Shown: positions 44,572 through 55,036, counted from the first letter of the stretch. The stretch: 64,000 bases of DNA from Pseudomonas vanderleydeniana (GCF_014268755.2 NZ_CP077093.1:3646001-3710000); one strand, 5' to 3'. The notes: generated by a model from the sequence alone, not told the origin. Program-made: numbers and translations.

Positions 44572-45594
44572 TTACTGACCAGCCGCCGCACGCGAGACTT
44601 TCAGCCATTCATCGACCTGCTGGCGGTGCGCAGCCACCCATTCCCTGGCATGGCGCTGGATATCGGCAGGGGTTTTCTCACCCTGCTGCATCTTCATGTT
44701 CTGCGCGCTTTCATCGGCGGTGGAGATCTGCATCACCGAGAGGAACTTCGTCGCTGCCGGGTTCTTCCTGGCGAAGTCCTTGTTCAGCACGGCCTCGACC
44801 TTGTCTACAGCAAAGCCCAGGTTCTTGCCTTTGTACATGGTGTCGACATCATTCTTGCCACCGGGCAGGTCGGTCTTCGGCACTTCCAGCCAGACCACGT
44901 CCTTGTCCTCGACCAGTACGGCGGAGATCCACTGCGGTACCCAGGTGAAGTAGAGGATCGGCTTGCCTTCCTTGTAGCGGGCAATGGTGTCGGCCATCAG
45001 CGCGAAGTACGAGCCCTGGTTGACGTGCACGGTCTTCTCCAGACCGTAGGCCTTCATGTGGTGGTCGATGATCAGTTCGCAGCCCCAGCCCGGGTTGCAG
45101 CCGGTGAGGTCGGCCTTGCCGTCGCCGTCGGTGTCGAACAGCTTGGCGATTTCCGGTTTCTGCAGGTCGGTGAGGTACTTGATGTGGTACTGCTCGGCCG
45201 TCTTCTTGTCGATCAGGTAGCCCTGGAGCACGCCGGGCATGATCGAACCGGTCTTGACCATCACGTCATCACCGCCGGCCTGCTGGTAGAACTTGTCGTG
45301 CAGCTTGTCCCACAAGTGCACCGTGAAGTCGGCATCACCGTTGGCCAGGGCGACCATCATCACGCCGTATTCGGTTTCCTTGGGTTCCTGGACCTTGTAG
45401 CCCAGTTCACGCAGGCCCTCCATGGCGATCTCGCCACGAAAGCGCTCTTCGGCGATGGAGGGGAAGATCGGGGTGACCTTGACGCCTTCACCCGGTTTGT
45501 CGGCCGAGGCCTGGCTGCACAGTGAGGTCATGACCAGTGCCAGGGCGGCGGCACCCTTGAGAACAGCGCGTGGGAACAGGGAATCGTACATCAT
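44572..45594 (-). CDS. proX: glycine betaine/choline-type ABC binding protein ProX
   Basis: 340 residues. ATG 45594 has AAGG six bases upstream. A signal peptide follows (LKGAAALALVMTSLCSQASA). The sequence is OpuAC/ProX-like: KVTPIFPSIAEERFRGEIAMEGLRELGY, YGVMMVALANGDADFTVHLWD, TGCNPGWGCELI and the aromatic-rich FTWVPQWISAVL, the site of cation-pi binding of quaternary amines. It should bind a betaine-like compound in the periplasm. Its permease gene, immediately upstream, is truncated and no ATPase gene is present, so the transporter encoded here appears incomplete. Confidence 0.88.
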   Translation of the reverse strand: MMYDSLFPRAVLKGAAALALVMTSLCSQASADKPGEGVKVTPIFPSIAEERFRGEIAMEGLRELGYKVQEPKETEYGVMMVALANGDADFTVHLWDKLHDKFYQQAGGDDVMVKTGSIMPGVLQGYLIDKKTAEQYHIKYLTDLQKPEIAKLFDTDGDGKADLTGCNPGWGCELIIDHHMKAYGLEKTVHVNQGSYFALMADTIARYKEGKPILYFTWVPQWISAVLVEDKDVVWLEVPKTDLPGGKNDVDTMYKGKNLGFAVDKVEAVLNKDFARKNPAATKFLSVMQISTADESAQNMKMQQGEKTPADIQRHAREWVAAHRQQVDEWLKVSRAAAGQ

Positions 45595-45648
45595 CACGTA
45601 CCTTCTTCTGATTGTTGTGAGCACAGCGTGACAGGGGAACAGCAGTTA

Positions 45649-46655
<1,007 letters not shown>

Positions 46656-46679
46656 CCTTGCGGCGTCGGTACCGACGTC

Positions 46680-46772
46680 ATCGCCAGCAAGCGGGCTCCT
46701 ACAGTGGCCTTGTCGTACGAAAAAAATGTATGTACGACGCCACTCTTGTAGGAGCAGGGCTTGCCCGCGAAT
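46680..46772. repeat. REP pair (BIME)
   Basis: Inverted REP units at 46680-46703 (CCAGCAAGCGGGCTCCTACA core) and 46746-46772 (TGTAGGAGCAGGGCTTGCCC core), flanking a GTCGTAC / GTACGAC inverted repeat. They lie between the Rieske fragment and the convergent AGCS symporter gene. Confidence 0.75.
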
Positions 46773-46778
46773 AGGCCC

Positions 46779-48212
46779 TCAAACCTTGCCAAGAACCTCC
46801 TGGCGCCGCTCCCGAGGTTCGGCGGCCTCACGCCAGATGTTCTGGTCGATATCCAGGTCCTTGAACGCCGCCGCGTTCAGCACCGGTTCGGCAATGCCCG
46901 CCTTGCGCTGCTTGTCGTAATCGGCCAGCAGGCGCAAGGCGACCTTGCACAGCAAGGTCAGGGCAACCAGGTTCACCAGCGCCGACAAGGTCATGGTGAC
47001 ATCGGCAAAGGCGAACACCGTCGACAGGTCTTCCACCGAACCCCACAGGATCAAGCCCAGTACCAGAGCGCGATAGCCCAGCAGCGCCTGGCGATTCTCG
47101 CCGAGGAGGAAGCGCAGGTTGTTCTCGCCGAGGTAGTAGTTGTAGAGAATCGAGGTGAACACGAACAGCGCCAGGGCCACGCTGATGAACACCCGTCCCC
47201 AGTCACCGACCACCGCGGCGAGGGAGTTCTGCGTGAGGACCAGGCCGTCTCCAGCAAAACCGGCGGTATAGAAGCCCGACAGGAGAATCAGCAGGGCGGT
47301 GCAGGTACAGATCACGAAGGTATCGAGGAACACACTGAAGGCCTGGACCACACCCTGTGAAACCGGGTGCCTGACCTCCGCGACAGCCGCCACGTTGGGC
47401 GCGCTGCCCAGGCCGGCTTCGTTGGCAAAGACCCCGCGCTTGACCCCCATGACGATGGCGCTGCCAATCAGGCCGCCAAAGGCCTGGTCCAGGCCGAAGG
47501 CGCTCTTGACGATGGTCAGCAGCATCAGCGGCACCTGGTCGAACTGCAACACCAGGACATACAGGGTCACGGCAATGTAGGCCAGGGTCTTGAGCGGTAC
47601 CAGCAGGTCCGCGACCTGGGCGATGCGCTTGATGCCACCGATGAAGACCAGGCCCAGCAGGACCGCGAGTACCATCCCCGAGTGCGTGGGATCAAACCCG
47701 AAGGCGTTCTGCAGCGAATGCGTCACCGCGTGGGCCTGCAGGCCATTGAACGAGAATCCGAACGTGACGATCAGCAGAACCGCCATCACCATGCCCATCC
47801 AGCGTTTCTTCAACCCATGCTGCATGTAGAACGACGGCCCACCCTGGAAGTGACCCTGGCTGTCGGTACGCTTGTAGAGCTGGGCCAGGCTGCATTCGAA
47901 CAGGGTGGTGGCCATTCCCACCAGTGCGGTGACCCACATCCAGAACACCGCGCCCGGCCCACCCAGCGTCACCGCAACCCCCACCCCGGCGATATTGCCG
48001 GCGCCCACCCGGCCGGCCAGGCTCAGCATCAGGGCCTGGAAGGAGCTGATCTGGGTGGTGCTGCCAATCAGGCTGTCCTTGAACACCCTGAACATGTGCA
48101 GGAAATAGCGGATTTGCACGAAGCGGGTCTTGACGGTGAAGTAGGTGCCCAGGCCCACGACCAGGACGATAAGCAGCTTTCCGGACAGAAAGCCATTGAT
48201 GGTTTCGAGCAT
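46779..48212 (-). CDS. AGCS alanine/glycine:Na+ symporter
   Basis: 477 residues, about eleven hydrophobic segments. The AGCS signature GAGNIAGVGVAVTLGGPGAVFWMW is near residue 70, followed by GGPSFYMQHGL and RGVFANEAGLGSAPNVAAVAE, both highly conserved in the family. It imports alanine, glycine or a related small amino acid with sodium. It is upstream of the REP pair and is probably transcribed alone; the 94 bases before it separate it from the alpha/beta hydrolase gene. Possible feed into the nearby aminotransferase/RraA set, but this is only proximity. Confidence 0.92.
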   Translation of the reverse strand: MLETINGFLSGKLLIVLVVGLGTYFTVKTRFVQIRYFLHMFRVFKDSLIGSTTQISSFQALMLSLAGRVGAGNIAGVGVAVTLGGPGAVFWMWVTALVGMATTLFECSLAQLYKRTDSQGHFQGGPSFYMQHGLKKRWMGMVMAVLLIVTFGFSFNGLQAHAVTHSLQNAFGFDPTHSGMVLAVLLGLVFIGGIKRIAQVADLLVPLKTLAYIAVTLYVLVLQFDQVPLMLLTIVKSAFGLDQAFGGLIGSAIVMGVKRGVFANEAGLGSAPNVAAVAEVRHPVSQGVVQAFSVFLDTFVICTCTALLILLSGFYTAGFAGDGLVLTQNSLAAVVGDWGRVFISVALALFVFTSILYNYYLGENNLRFLLGENRQALLGYRALVLGLILWGSVEDLSTVFAFADVTMTLSALVNLVALTLLCKVALRLLADYDKQRKAGIAEPVLNAAAFKDLDIDQNIWREAAEPRERRQEVLGKV

Positions 48213-48306
48213 GGCTCAACCTCATTGTTATTGTGATGGGTAAAACGCGGCCGTCACACGACCGCAAGGGGCGTGTGCGGGACAGGGTGAACAGCAGGAG
48301 CGCCGG

Positions 48307-49116
48307 TCAGGCCCGGTCTTGCAGGGCCTTGATGTGCTGCCACATCAGCACGGGGTTGGAGTACATCGGGAAGTGCCCGCAATCGGGGATGCATGCCAGG
48401 TCCACGCCCTTGGCAGCGATGTCGCCAAGGTATGACAGGTGCGAGTTGGTCACGCCGTACATGTACTGGCGTGGAAACGGTAGCGCCAGGAACTTGCTCA
48501 TCAGCCTGCCATGATCGGACAGCTCGACCATGGATTCGAAGATGCCCCGTACCGCGCCCGTACGCACCTTGTGCGACAGGCTCGCGGCGTACAGCGCACT
48601 GGCGGGGTCCGGGGCGAGGCGGGTGCGCTCGATGAAATCCTGGAAGAACCGCGCATCGTCGTCACGTGGGTGGTCGTGGATCTGTCGACTGAGGAAGCAG
48701 TCCTCCGGGGCGATATTGCCCTCGATGTCGACGAAGCTCAGCACCCGACCCGGCGCGGCGTCGGCGAGCATCAGGCCGGTGAGGCCGCCCATGGAGTGGC
48801 CCACCAGGTGGAAACGCTCGATACCGAAATGGGCAAGCACCGCCTGGGCGGTCTTCACCAGGAAAGGGATGTTGATGCGACTCGGGTCGCTGCAGAGGGT
48901 TTCACCGCAACCCGGTGCGTCGTAGGCCATGAACGGATGCCCGTCGAAGGCCGCTTGCAGGGTGATATCGGCGTAGTCTTCCTTGGTCGATCCAAAGCCG
49001 TGCAGGAACAGGATCGGCGCCTTCGGACCGACGCGGTGGATCAGCGCCAGTTCAAGCGATACGCCGTCGATCTCCAGCGGCAGGTTTTCATGGATGAAGC
49101 GGGCAGGGTGGGGCAC
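48307..49116 (-). CDS. alpha/beta hydrolase
   Basis: 269 residues from GTG 49116, chosen because AGAAGGAG lies eight bases before it. The fold landmarks are FLHGFGSTKEDYADI (oxyanion HG), GHSMGG (nucleophile Ser, elbow) and DCGHFPMYS (catalytic His). No signal peptide, so it is cytoplasmic. It cleaves an ester, amide or C-C bond; the substrate is not readable. It is in the same direction as the LysR gene 103 bases upstream and facing away from the RraA genes. Confidence 0.88.
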   Translation of the reverse strand: MPHPARFIHENLPLEIDGVSLELALIHRVGPKAPILFLHGFGSTKEDYADITLQAAFDGHPFMAYDAPGCGETLCSDPSRINIPFLVKTAQAVLAHFGIERFHLVGHSMGGLTGLMLADAAPGRVLSFVDIEGNIAPEDCFLSRQIHDHPRDDDARFFQDFIERTRLAPDPASALYAASLSHKVRTGAVRGIFESMVELSDHGRLMSKFLALPFPRQYMYGVTNSHLSYLGDIAAKGVDLACIPDCGHFPMYSNPVLMWQHIKALQDRA

Positions 49117-49219
49117 GTCAGGGACTCCTTCTACGGAGAGGCCAATGTCTATTCCGGCCGGTGATTTGTAAAATACGAAGCCCCGAAGCCTGTGATATGT
49201 CCAGGCTATGGCTGAAAGC

Positions 49220-50119
49220 TCAAGGCAAGGCACTCGCCCTTACCTGGTCGATCATGGCTTCGACCAGCGGATTGTCATGTTCGCCATGCCAGGCCATGGC
49301 GGTGGTCACGACTTTCACTTCCGGCTGCAGCGCGCGGATCACTACGTTCTCCGGGGCCAGCTTGCCGATCGAGGTCGGCACCAACGCAATCCCCTGGCCG
49401 CAACTGACAAACGCGACCTGGGACGCCACGGAGCGAACCTGGTGCAGGATACGTGGCGGAAAACCGCTGGCCTTGCATAAACCGACCAGATAATCGAAGT
49501 ACACCGGACTGACATCGCGCGAAGCCATCACCAGGGCCTCATCGGCCAGTGACTTCAGCTCGAGACACGGTTGCCCGGCCAGCGGGTGATCCGTGGGCAA
49601 GGCGACCGCCAGGCGATCTTCCGAAAGCGGCAGGGACTGCACGTGCCGACCGAGTTGGCCCTCCAACCGGGCGAAGGCCAGGTCGATGTCACCCGCCTCC
49701 AGCGCCGGGATTGCCTCCACGCTGTCGATCTCCTTGACCGATACGGTGATCAGCGGGTGATCCTGCTTGAAACGCTCGATCAGTGGCGGCAGTACATCGA
49801 TCATCGCCGGAGTGATCGCGCCAATGGTCAGGACACCGGCGTGACCCGCCACCGCCTCGTGCACCGCCAGTTCCAGGCGCTCGAGCTGTTCGGCGAACTT
49901 GCGCACCGCCGGCAGTATTGCCGTACCTGCGGCAGTGAGCTGGGCACCGCGCCGGGAGCGGGTGAACAGTTGCACTCGCAGGGACTGCTCCAGGGCCTGG
50001 ATCTGCTCGGTCAGCGGTGGCTGGGACATGCCCAGGCGTTTGGCGGCGCGGCTGAAGTTCTGATCTTCGGCAACGGCCAGGAACAGCCAGAGATGGCGAA
50101 TCAGGCGGAAGTTGATCAC
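49220..50119 (-). CDS. LysR-family transcriptional regulator
   Basis: 299 residues. The N-terminal winged helix reads FLAVAEDQNFSRAAKRLGMSQ and PPLTEQIQALEQSLRVQLF, in the CbnR/CatR-like pattern; the effector domain starts near residue 90 (LTIGAITPAMIDVLPPLIERF). It is divergent from the three RraA-like genes across 108 bases, so it probably controls them and the aminotransferase. Confidence 0.9.
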   Translation of the reverse strand: MINFRLIRHLWLFLAVAEDQNFSRAAKRLGMSQPPLTEQIQALEQSLRVQLFTRSRRGAQLTAAGTAILPAVRKFAEQLERLELAVHEAVAGHAGVLTIGAITPAMIDVLPPLIERFKQDHPLITVSVKEIDSVEAIPALEAGDIDLAFARLEGQLGRHVQSLPLSEDRLAVALPTDHPLAGQPCLELKSLADEALVMASRDVSPVYFDYLVGLCKASGFPPRILHQVRSVASQVAFVSCGQGIALVPTSIGKLAPENVVIRALQPEVKVVTTAMAWHGEHDNPLVEAMIDQVRASALP

Positions 50120-50227
50120 GGGTGATTATCCATAGGTTAGACGTATAACAAGCTTAGCTTCTTAGTAATATACGTATCAAACCGCCTTGCAGATACTCAA
50201 GTCTCCCTTACAAGAGGTCTGCAATCG

Positions 50228-50890
50228 ATGAGTTTGAAAGCCCCACTTGAGCGCCTGGCGGCCCTGGATACCAACACGGTTTCCGACGCCCTGGATTTCC
50301 TCGACCTGCCTGGCGCCACCCATGGCCTGCGGCCGCTGTGGAACTGCCCGAAGATCGTCGGACGGGCCAGCACCGTACAACTCGGCCCGAAACAGGACGC
50401 TGCGCCCACCGTCCACCTGATCACTCCCGTGGTCGAACAGATCAGCACCGATGATCGCGTGCTGGTCATCGCCGGGGGCGTGGAGGGCATCTCCAGCTGG
50501 GGCGACATTCTCGCCAACGCCGCCCAGCGCAAGGGTATCCGGGGTTCAGTGATCGACGGGTTCAGCCGCGATATCCGCGGCAGCGCCGACATCGGCTATC
50601 CGGTGTTCGGCCGTGGCGTGACCATGATCAGCGCCCGCAACCGGCTCATTCAGCTCGATGCCGCGGTCAAGGTGCGCATGGCCGGCGTGGAAGTGGACGA
50701 AGGCGACTACGTGATTGCCGACGAGTGCGGCACGGTGTTCGTCGCGGCCGCCGCCATCGAGCGGGTGCTGGACCTGGCCGAGCGGATCGACCGGCGCCAG
50801 GCCGGCATGGTCGAGGCGGTGCGCGCCGGCCGCTCGGTGGAAGCGGTCATGCACGACAGCCAATTCGAAGCGATCAAGGTGGAGCACTGA
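50228..50890 (+). CDS. RraA-like protein, first of three
   Basis: 220 residues. Belongs to the RraA / 4-hydroxy-4-methyl-2-oxoglutarate aldolase superfamily: LDTNTVSDALDFLDLPG at the start, GDILANAAQRKGIRG, and the DGFSRDI segment carrying the Arg-Asp pair that binds divalent metal and keto acid in the aldolases. The usual NGGxRD is changed to DGFSRD. Family members are either retro-aldolases/oxaloacetate decarboxylases or, as RraA, inhibitors of RNase E; the Arg-Asp pair favours an enzyme. It is followed after one base by a second paralogue. Confidence 0.87.
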   Translation: MSLKAPLERLAALDTNTVSDALDFLDLPGATHGLRPLWNCPKIVGRASTVQLGPKQDAAPTVHLITPVVEQISTDDRVLVIAGGVEGISSWGDILANAAQRKGIRGSVIDGFSRDIRGSADIGYPVFGRGVTMISARNRLIQLDAAVKVRMAGVEVDEGDYVIADECGTVFVAAAAIERVLDLAERIDRRQAGMVEAVRAGRSVEAVMHDSQFEAIKVEH

Positions 50891-50891
50891 T

Positions 50892-51557
50892 ATGACCCTG
50901 AGCGACAAGGAACTCGTGGCCCTGTTCGAGGGCCTGGATACCCCGGGCGTATCCGATGCCATGGACAAGCTGGGTCTACCCGGGCAAGCCCACGGCATTG
51001 CCGCGCTGGCCAACTACAGCCAGGTGGTGGTCGGGCCGGCCTTCACCGTGCAATACGTCAGCGCCAGTACCCCGCCGGGTACCGTTGGCGACTTCATTGA
51101 CGATGTGGCACCCGGTGACGTGGTGGTCATCGCCAACGCCGGCCGCACCGACTGCACGGTCTGGGGCGACATCATGACCCAGTACGCATTGGCTCGCGGT
51201 ATCGCCGGTACCGTGATCGACGGTGTCTGTCGCGACGTGAACAAGGCTCTGGGCGAGGGCTACCCGCTGTTCAGCAAGGGCCGCTTCATGCGCACCGGCA
51301 AGGATCGCGTGGAGGTGGTGGCCGTCAACCAGCCGGTCTCGGTTGGCCAGGCGCGCGCCTGTGCCCGGGACATCGTCGTCGCCGACGCCAACGGCGTGGT
51401 CATCGTACCCCGCGGGCGGGCCCGCGAGGTGGCCGAGACCGCTCGCCATATCGAGCACGTCGAGGCCCGGATTCGTCAACAGATCGCTGCTGGCAAGAGC
51501 CTCAAGGAGGCCCGTGCCGCCCTCGGTTACCACTCCCTGCAGAGTAAACAGCCATGA
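50892..51557 (+). CDS. RraA-like protein, second of three
   Basis: 221 residues from ATG 50892, one base after the stop of the first paralogue; a longer in-frame reading upstream would run through that gene. It starts ELVALFEGLDTPGVSDAMDKLGLPG, shows GDIMTQYALARGIAG and the DGVCRDV Arg-Asp pair. It is clearly a diverged copy of its neighbour, more similar to the first than to the third. Possible roles as for that gene; three linked copies suggest a hetero-oligomer or different substrates. Confidence 0.87.
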   Translation: MTLSDKELVALFEGLDTPGVSDAMDKLGLPGQAHGIAALANYSQVVVGPAFTVQYVSASTPPGTVGDFIDDVAPGDVVVIANAGRTDCTVWGDIMTQYALARGIAGTVIDGVCRDVNKALGEGYPLFSKGRFMRTGKDRVEVVAVNQPVSVGQARACARDIVVADANGVVIVPRGRAREVAETARHIEHVEARIRQQIAAGKSLKEARAALGYHSLQSKQP

Positions 51558-52183
51558 GCCTTCCACACGATTACCAGAGCCTCGCCAAGGTCCTGGGCAG
51601 TTCCACCCTCTATGAGGCTTGCGGTCTGCCGTGCGCCGTCGACCGGCAGATCCGCGCGGTCTGGAAAGGCGCGTTCATCGCCGCACCGGCCTACCCGGTA
51701 CAATGCTCCCCGGGCGACAACCTGGGCCTGCACCTGGCCGTAACCAATGCACCTCGTGGCAGTGTGCTGGTGTGCGACACCGCCGACTTCGTGGCCGGCT
51801 ACTGGGGGGAAGTGCTGACCGTGGCCGCCGAGGCCCGCGGCATCGTCGGCCTGGTCATCAACGGCGGTGTGCGCGACATCGCAGCCCTCGAAGCACGCGG
51901 ATTCCCGGTGTTTGCCCGGGGCATTTCGGTCAAGGGCACCGTCAAGGCGACCACCCCATCGGTGGGCAAGCCGTTCGATTTCAGCGGTGCTCCGGTCAGC
52001 GCCGGCGACCTGGTGGTGGCTGACGAGGATGGCGTGGTCATCATCCCGGCCGCGGCGATCGAACGCACGCTGCAGGAGGGCCAGCAGCGCGCCGACAAGG
52101 AAGCCGTGTTCATGAGCAAACTGCAGGAGGGCAGCACCACCCTGGAACTGATGGGGCTGTCCCACCCGGAGGCACACGCGTGA
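51554..52183 (+). CDS. RraA-like protein, third of three
   Basis: 209 residues. It overlaps the second paralogue by four bases (ATGA). The motif NGGVRDI is the canonical one of the HMG/CHA-type aldolases, with GEVLTVAAEARGIVG before it. The first ~15 residues differ from the other two (SLPHDYQSLAKVLGSSTLYEA). It is the best candidate for a true 4-carboxy-4-hydroxy-2-oxoadipate-type aldolase or oxaloacetate decarboxylase. Its stop overlaps the aminotransferase start (ATGA-type). Confidence 0.88.
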   Translation: MSLPHDYQSLAKVLGSSTLYEACGLPCAVDRQIRAVWKGAFIAAPAYPVQCSPGDNLGLHLAVTNAPRGSVLVCDTADFVAGYWGEVLTVAAEARGIVGLVINGGVRDIAALEARGFPVFARGISVKGTVKATTPSVGKPFDFSGAPVSAGDLVVADEDGVVIIPAAAIERTLQEGQQRADKEAVFMSKLQEGSTTLELMGLSHPEAHA

Positions 52184-53388
52184 GCCTGGAAACCCTGAAC
52201 CGCCGCCTGGAAGCGGCCAAACCCTCGGCAACCTACACGATCATCGATCGTGTGGCCTTGCGCCGGGCCGAAGGGGCCCAGATCATTTCGCTGTGCGCCG
52301 GCGAGCCGGACTTCGATACCCCCGGGCACATTCGTGCGGCAGCGATCAACGCCATCCACCTGGGCCACACCCGCTATACGCAGGTGGCGGGCCTGCGGGC
52401 GCTGCGTGAAGCGATCGCCCGCAAGTACCAGCGTGAAAACGGCCTGAGCGTCACGTGGCAGGACACCCTGGTGTGCAGTGGCGGCAAGCAGGTGATCTAC
52501 AACGCCTTGGCAGCCACCCTCAACGAGGGTGACGAAGTGGTCATTCCGGCGCCGTACTGGGTCAGCTACCCGGAGATGGTCCAACTCTGTGGCGGCGAGC
52601 CACGGACTGTCGCCTGTGGCGCCGAGTCCGGCTTCAAGCTGACCGCCCAGCGGCTGGCCGAAGCGATCGGACCGAAGACCCGCTGGCTGATCCTCAACTC
52701 GCCCTCCAACCCGACCGGCGCGGTCTACGACCACGGCGAACTGCGGGCCCTGGCCGACGTGCTGTTGGAACATCCCCAGGTGCTGATCCTGGCGGACGAT
52801 ATCTACGAGCACCTGATCTTCGACGGTCGCCAGTTTCTCACCCTGGCCCAGGTCGAACCACGGCTGGCCGCGCGAACCCTGACCATGAATGGCGTCTCCA
52901 AGGCCTATGCCATGACCGGCTGGCGCATCGGTTTCGCCACCGGGCCGCGCTGGCTGCTCAAGGCCATGGAAAAGCTGCAGGGCCAACAGACTTCGGGGGC
53001 CTGTTCGATCTCCCAGCATGCGGCCATCGCGGCGCTGGACGGGCCGAAGGACTTCATCGCGCACAGCAGTGAGGTGTTCCAGCGTCGGCGTGACTTCATG
53101 GTGCAGTTGCTGAACCAGGCACCGGGTATCCGCTGTCAGGTACCGGGGGGCGCGTTCTATGCGTTCGCCGACTGCAGCGGATTGATCGGTAAACGTTCGC
53201 CGGGCGGACTCGAGCTGGTCGATGACGAGGCGGTGGCCCTGGCATTGCTGGAGGAATCCAGCGTGGCGGTGGTGCAGGGCAGCGCGTTCGGCCTGCCGGG
53301 CCACCTGCGTATCGCCTACGCGCTGGATGATGAGTCGCTGCGTGCGGCGTGTGCGGCGATCCTGCATTTCTGCAAGAACGTCCGCTAG
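52180..53388 (+). CDS. class I/II PLP aminotransferase (AspC-like)
   Basis: 402 residues, standard for fold type I aspartate-aminotransferase-like enzymes. Conserved elements: SLCAGEPDFDTP, YTQVAGLRALREAIA, PAPYWVSYPEM, NSPSNPTGAVY (cofactor Asn) and MNGVSKAYAMTGWRIGFATG (PLP lysine). It moves an amino group between an amino acid and a 2-keto acid. Being fused by overlap to the triple RraA set, it probably produces or consumes the keto acid split by those proteins (inference). Confidence 0.9.
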   Translation: MSLETLNRRLEAAKPSATYTIIDRVALRRAEGAQIISLCAGEPDFDTPGHIRAAAINAIHLGHTRYTQVAGLRALREAIARKYQRENGLSVTWQDTLVCSGGKQVIYNALAATLNEGDEVVIPAPYWVSYPEMVQLCGGEPRTVACGAESGFKLTAQRLAEAIGPKTRWLILNSPSNPTGAVYDHGELRALADVLLEHPQVLILADDIYEHLIFDGRQFLTLAQVEPRLAARTLTMNGVSKAYAMTGWRIGFATGPRWLLKAMEKLQGQQTSGACSISQHAAIAALDGPKDFIAHSSEVFQRRRDFMVQLLNQAPGIRCQVPGGAFYAFADCSGLIGKRSPGGLELVDDEAVALALLEESSVAVVQGSAFGLPGHLRIAYALDDESLRAACAAILHFCKNVR

Positions 53389-53396
53389 CGCTTGCG

Positions 53397-53422
53397 CCAA
53401 CAGCAGCAATGGCTGCTGTTGG
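53397..53422. terminator. 11-bp hairpin between convergent genes
   Basis: Perfect stem CCAACAGCAGC / GCTGCTGTTGG with a 4-base loop, nine bases after the aminotransferase stop and 43 bases from the APC permease stop. It likely terminates in both directions. It lacks a long T-run, but the stem is strong. Confidence 0.65.
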
Positions 53423-53464
53423 CTTGTGACCTGGACATAACCGGTCCAATTCCCTCGCGTAGGT

Positions 53465-54844
53465 TCAATCCGCCATCTGCAAATCCGGCAGTTTTACCCG
53501 GAACGCCCGGGTCATCCCGAACAGCCAGAGCACGCCCAGGCCCATCCAGCCGAGGCCAATGTCCAGCGACAGGCTCGACAGGCTGGTCCACAGCCAGAGC
53601 GTGGAGAGAAAGCCCAACCCCGGAATCACGCCGTACAGCAGGCAGTTGCGCGCCCCGCGCAGTTTCCGGTCGACCAGATAATGCTTGACCACCGCCAGGT
53701 TGACCGCCGAGAAGGCGCACAGCGCGCCGAAGCTGATCATGTTGGCCACGGTGTCCAGGGAGATCACCAGTGCAATCAGCGAAACCAGGCCCACCAGCAT
53801 GATCGCATTGGCCGGAACGCGCTTCTTCGTCACCAGTTGGCCCAGCCTGCGTGGCAGGGCACCATCGCGGCCCATGGCGAACAGCACTCGAGACACACTG
53901 GCCTGGGCCGCCATGGCCGAGGCGAAGCAACCGGCAACGTAGGTCGCGATGAAGGCACTGGCCAGCATCTGGCCGCCTGCGCTGCGCATCACCTCCACCG
54001 GCGCCGAGTCCGGATCGACAAAGCTGTTCCACGCCGGGTGGACCAGTTGGGCGAAATACGACACCACCAGGAACAGCAGGCCGCCGATCAGCGACACCGC
54101 CATGATCGCCGCCGGGATACGCGAGGTTGGATTCGCCGTTTCCTCGGCCATGGTCGAGACCGCGTCGAAGCCGACGAAGGACAGGCACAGCACCGCGGCG
54201 CCCGTCATGACCAGCGGCAGGCTGAAACCTTCATGGTAGAAAGGCGAGAGCAGTGACACCGGCTCCGGCTGGTCGGACACGACGCGGATCGACAAGGCGA
54301 CGAATACGACGATGAATACCAGCTGGGCGACGACCATGATCCAGTTGACCCGGGTGACGGATTCGATTCCGATCAGGTTGAGGAAGGTCACCAGGGCTAT
54401 CGAGCCCAGCACCCAGACCCAGGCGTGGATGGCCGGGAAGTACTCGGACATGTAGATACCGATCAGCAGATAGCTGAGCAGTGGCAGGAAGATATAGTCC
54501 AGCAGCAGCGTCCAGCCGGTCATGAAGCCCAGGTGAGCGCCAAAGGTCTTGCGGATGTAGGTGTAGACGGAGCCGGAGTAGGGGTGGGCCTGGACCATGC
54601 GCCCGTAGCTGAAGGCGGTGAACAGCATGGCGAGGAGGGTCAGCAGGTAGGCGCTGGGCAGGTGCCCCCTGGTGGTCTGGGCGACCAGGCCGTAGGCGGA
54701 GAACACCGCCAGCGGCACCATGTAGGCCAGCCCGAAGAGTACCAGGGCGGTCATGCTCATGGACGTTCTGAAACGGCTTGAAGGCGAGGGCTGCGACGCG
54801 GCGTGGTGGGGATGTGCGTGGGCTGTACTTGTTGTTGTATGCAT
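53465..54844 (-). CDS. APC-superfamily amino acid/amine permease
   Basis: 459 residues from ATG 54844, with AGGAG six bases before it; an upstream in-frame start adds a long unsupported tail. After a histidine-rich, hydrophilic N-terminus there are about twelve membrane segments, beginning with MTALVLFGLAYMVPLAVFSAYGLVA. GFDAVSTMAEETANP is the APC family's helix 6-7 landmark, and SRVLFAMGRDGALPRRLG another. It probably imports an amino acid or amine with protons. It is convergent with the RraA/aminotransferase operon and not obviously co-regulated. Confidence 0.9.
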   Translation of the reverse strand: MHTTTSTAHAHPHHAASQPSPSSRFRTSMSMTALVLFGLAYMVPLAVFSAYGLVAQTTRGHLPSAYLLTLLAMLFTAFSYGRMVQAHPYSGSVYTYIRKTFGAHLGFMTGWTLLLDYIFLPLLSYLLIGIYMSEYFPAIHAWVWVLGSIALVTFLNLIGIESVTRVNWIMVVAQLVFIVVFVALSIRVVSDQPEPVSLLSPFYHEGFSLPLVMTGAAVLCLSFVGFDAVSTMAEETANPTSRIPAAIMAVSLIGGLLFLVVSYFAQLVHPAWNSFVDPDSAPVEVMRSAGGQMLASAFIATYVAGCFASAMAAQASVSRVLFAMGRDGALPRRLGQLVTKKRVPANAIMLVGLVSLIALVISLDTVANMISFGALCAFSAVNLAVVKHYLVDRKLRGARNCLLYGVIPGLGFLSTLWLWTSLSSLSLDIGLGWMGLGVLWLFGMTRAFRVKLPDLQMAD

Positions 54845-55036
54845 TGCCAACTCCTGAAACGAGGATGCAGGACACCGCGGTATGCGAGCGGGCTCGATAC
54901 CGATGTGTTCATGCCAAGGGAAGCGGGAGGCATGCTCCCATACTCGCGGTTTGGCCGATATCACCCTCTGGGGTGAGTCGCCTGCGGCTTGCGAGAGCGC
55001 CTTTTCCCAGGAGTGTCCAGGCGCCTCCCGGTCTCC

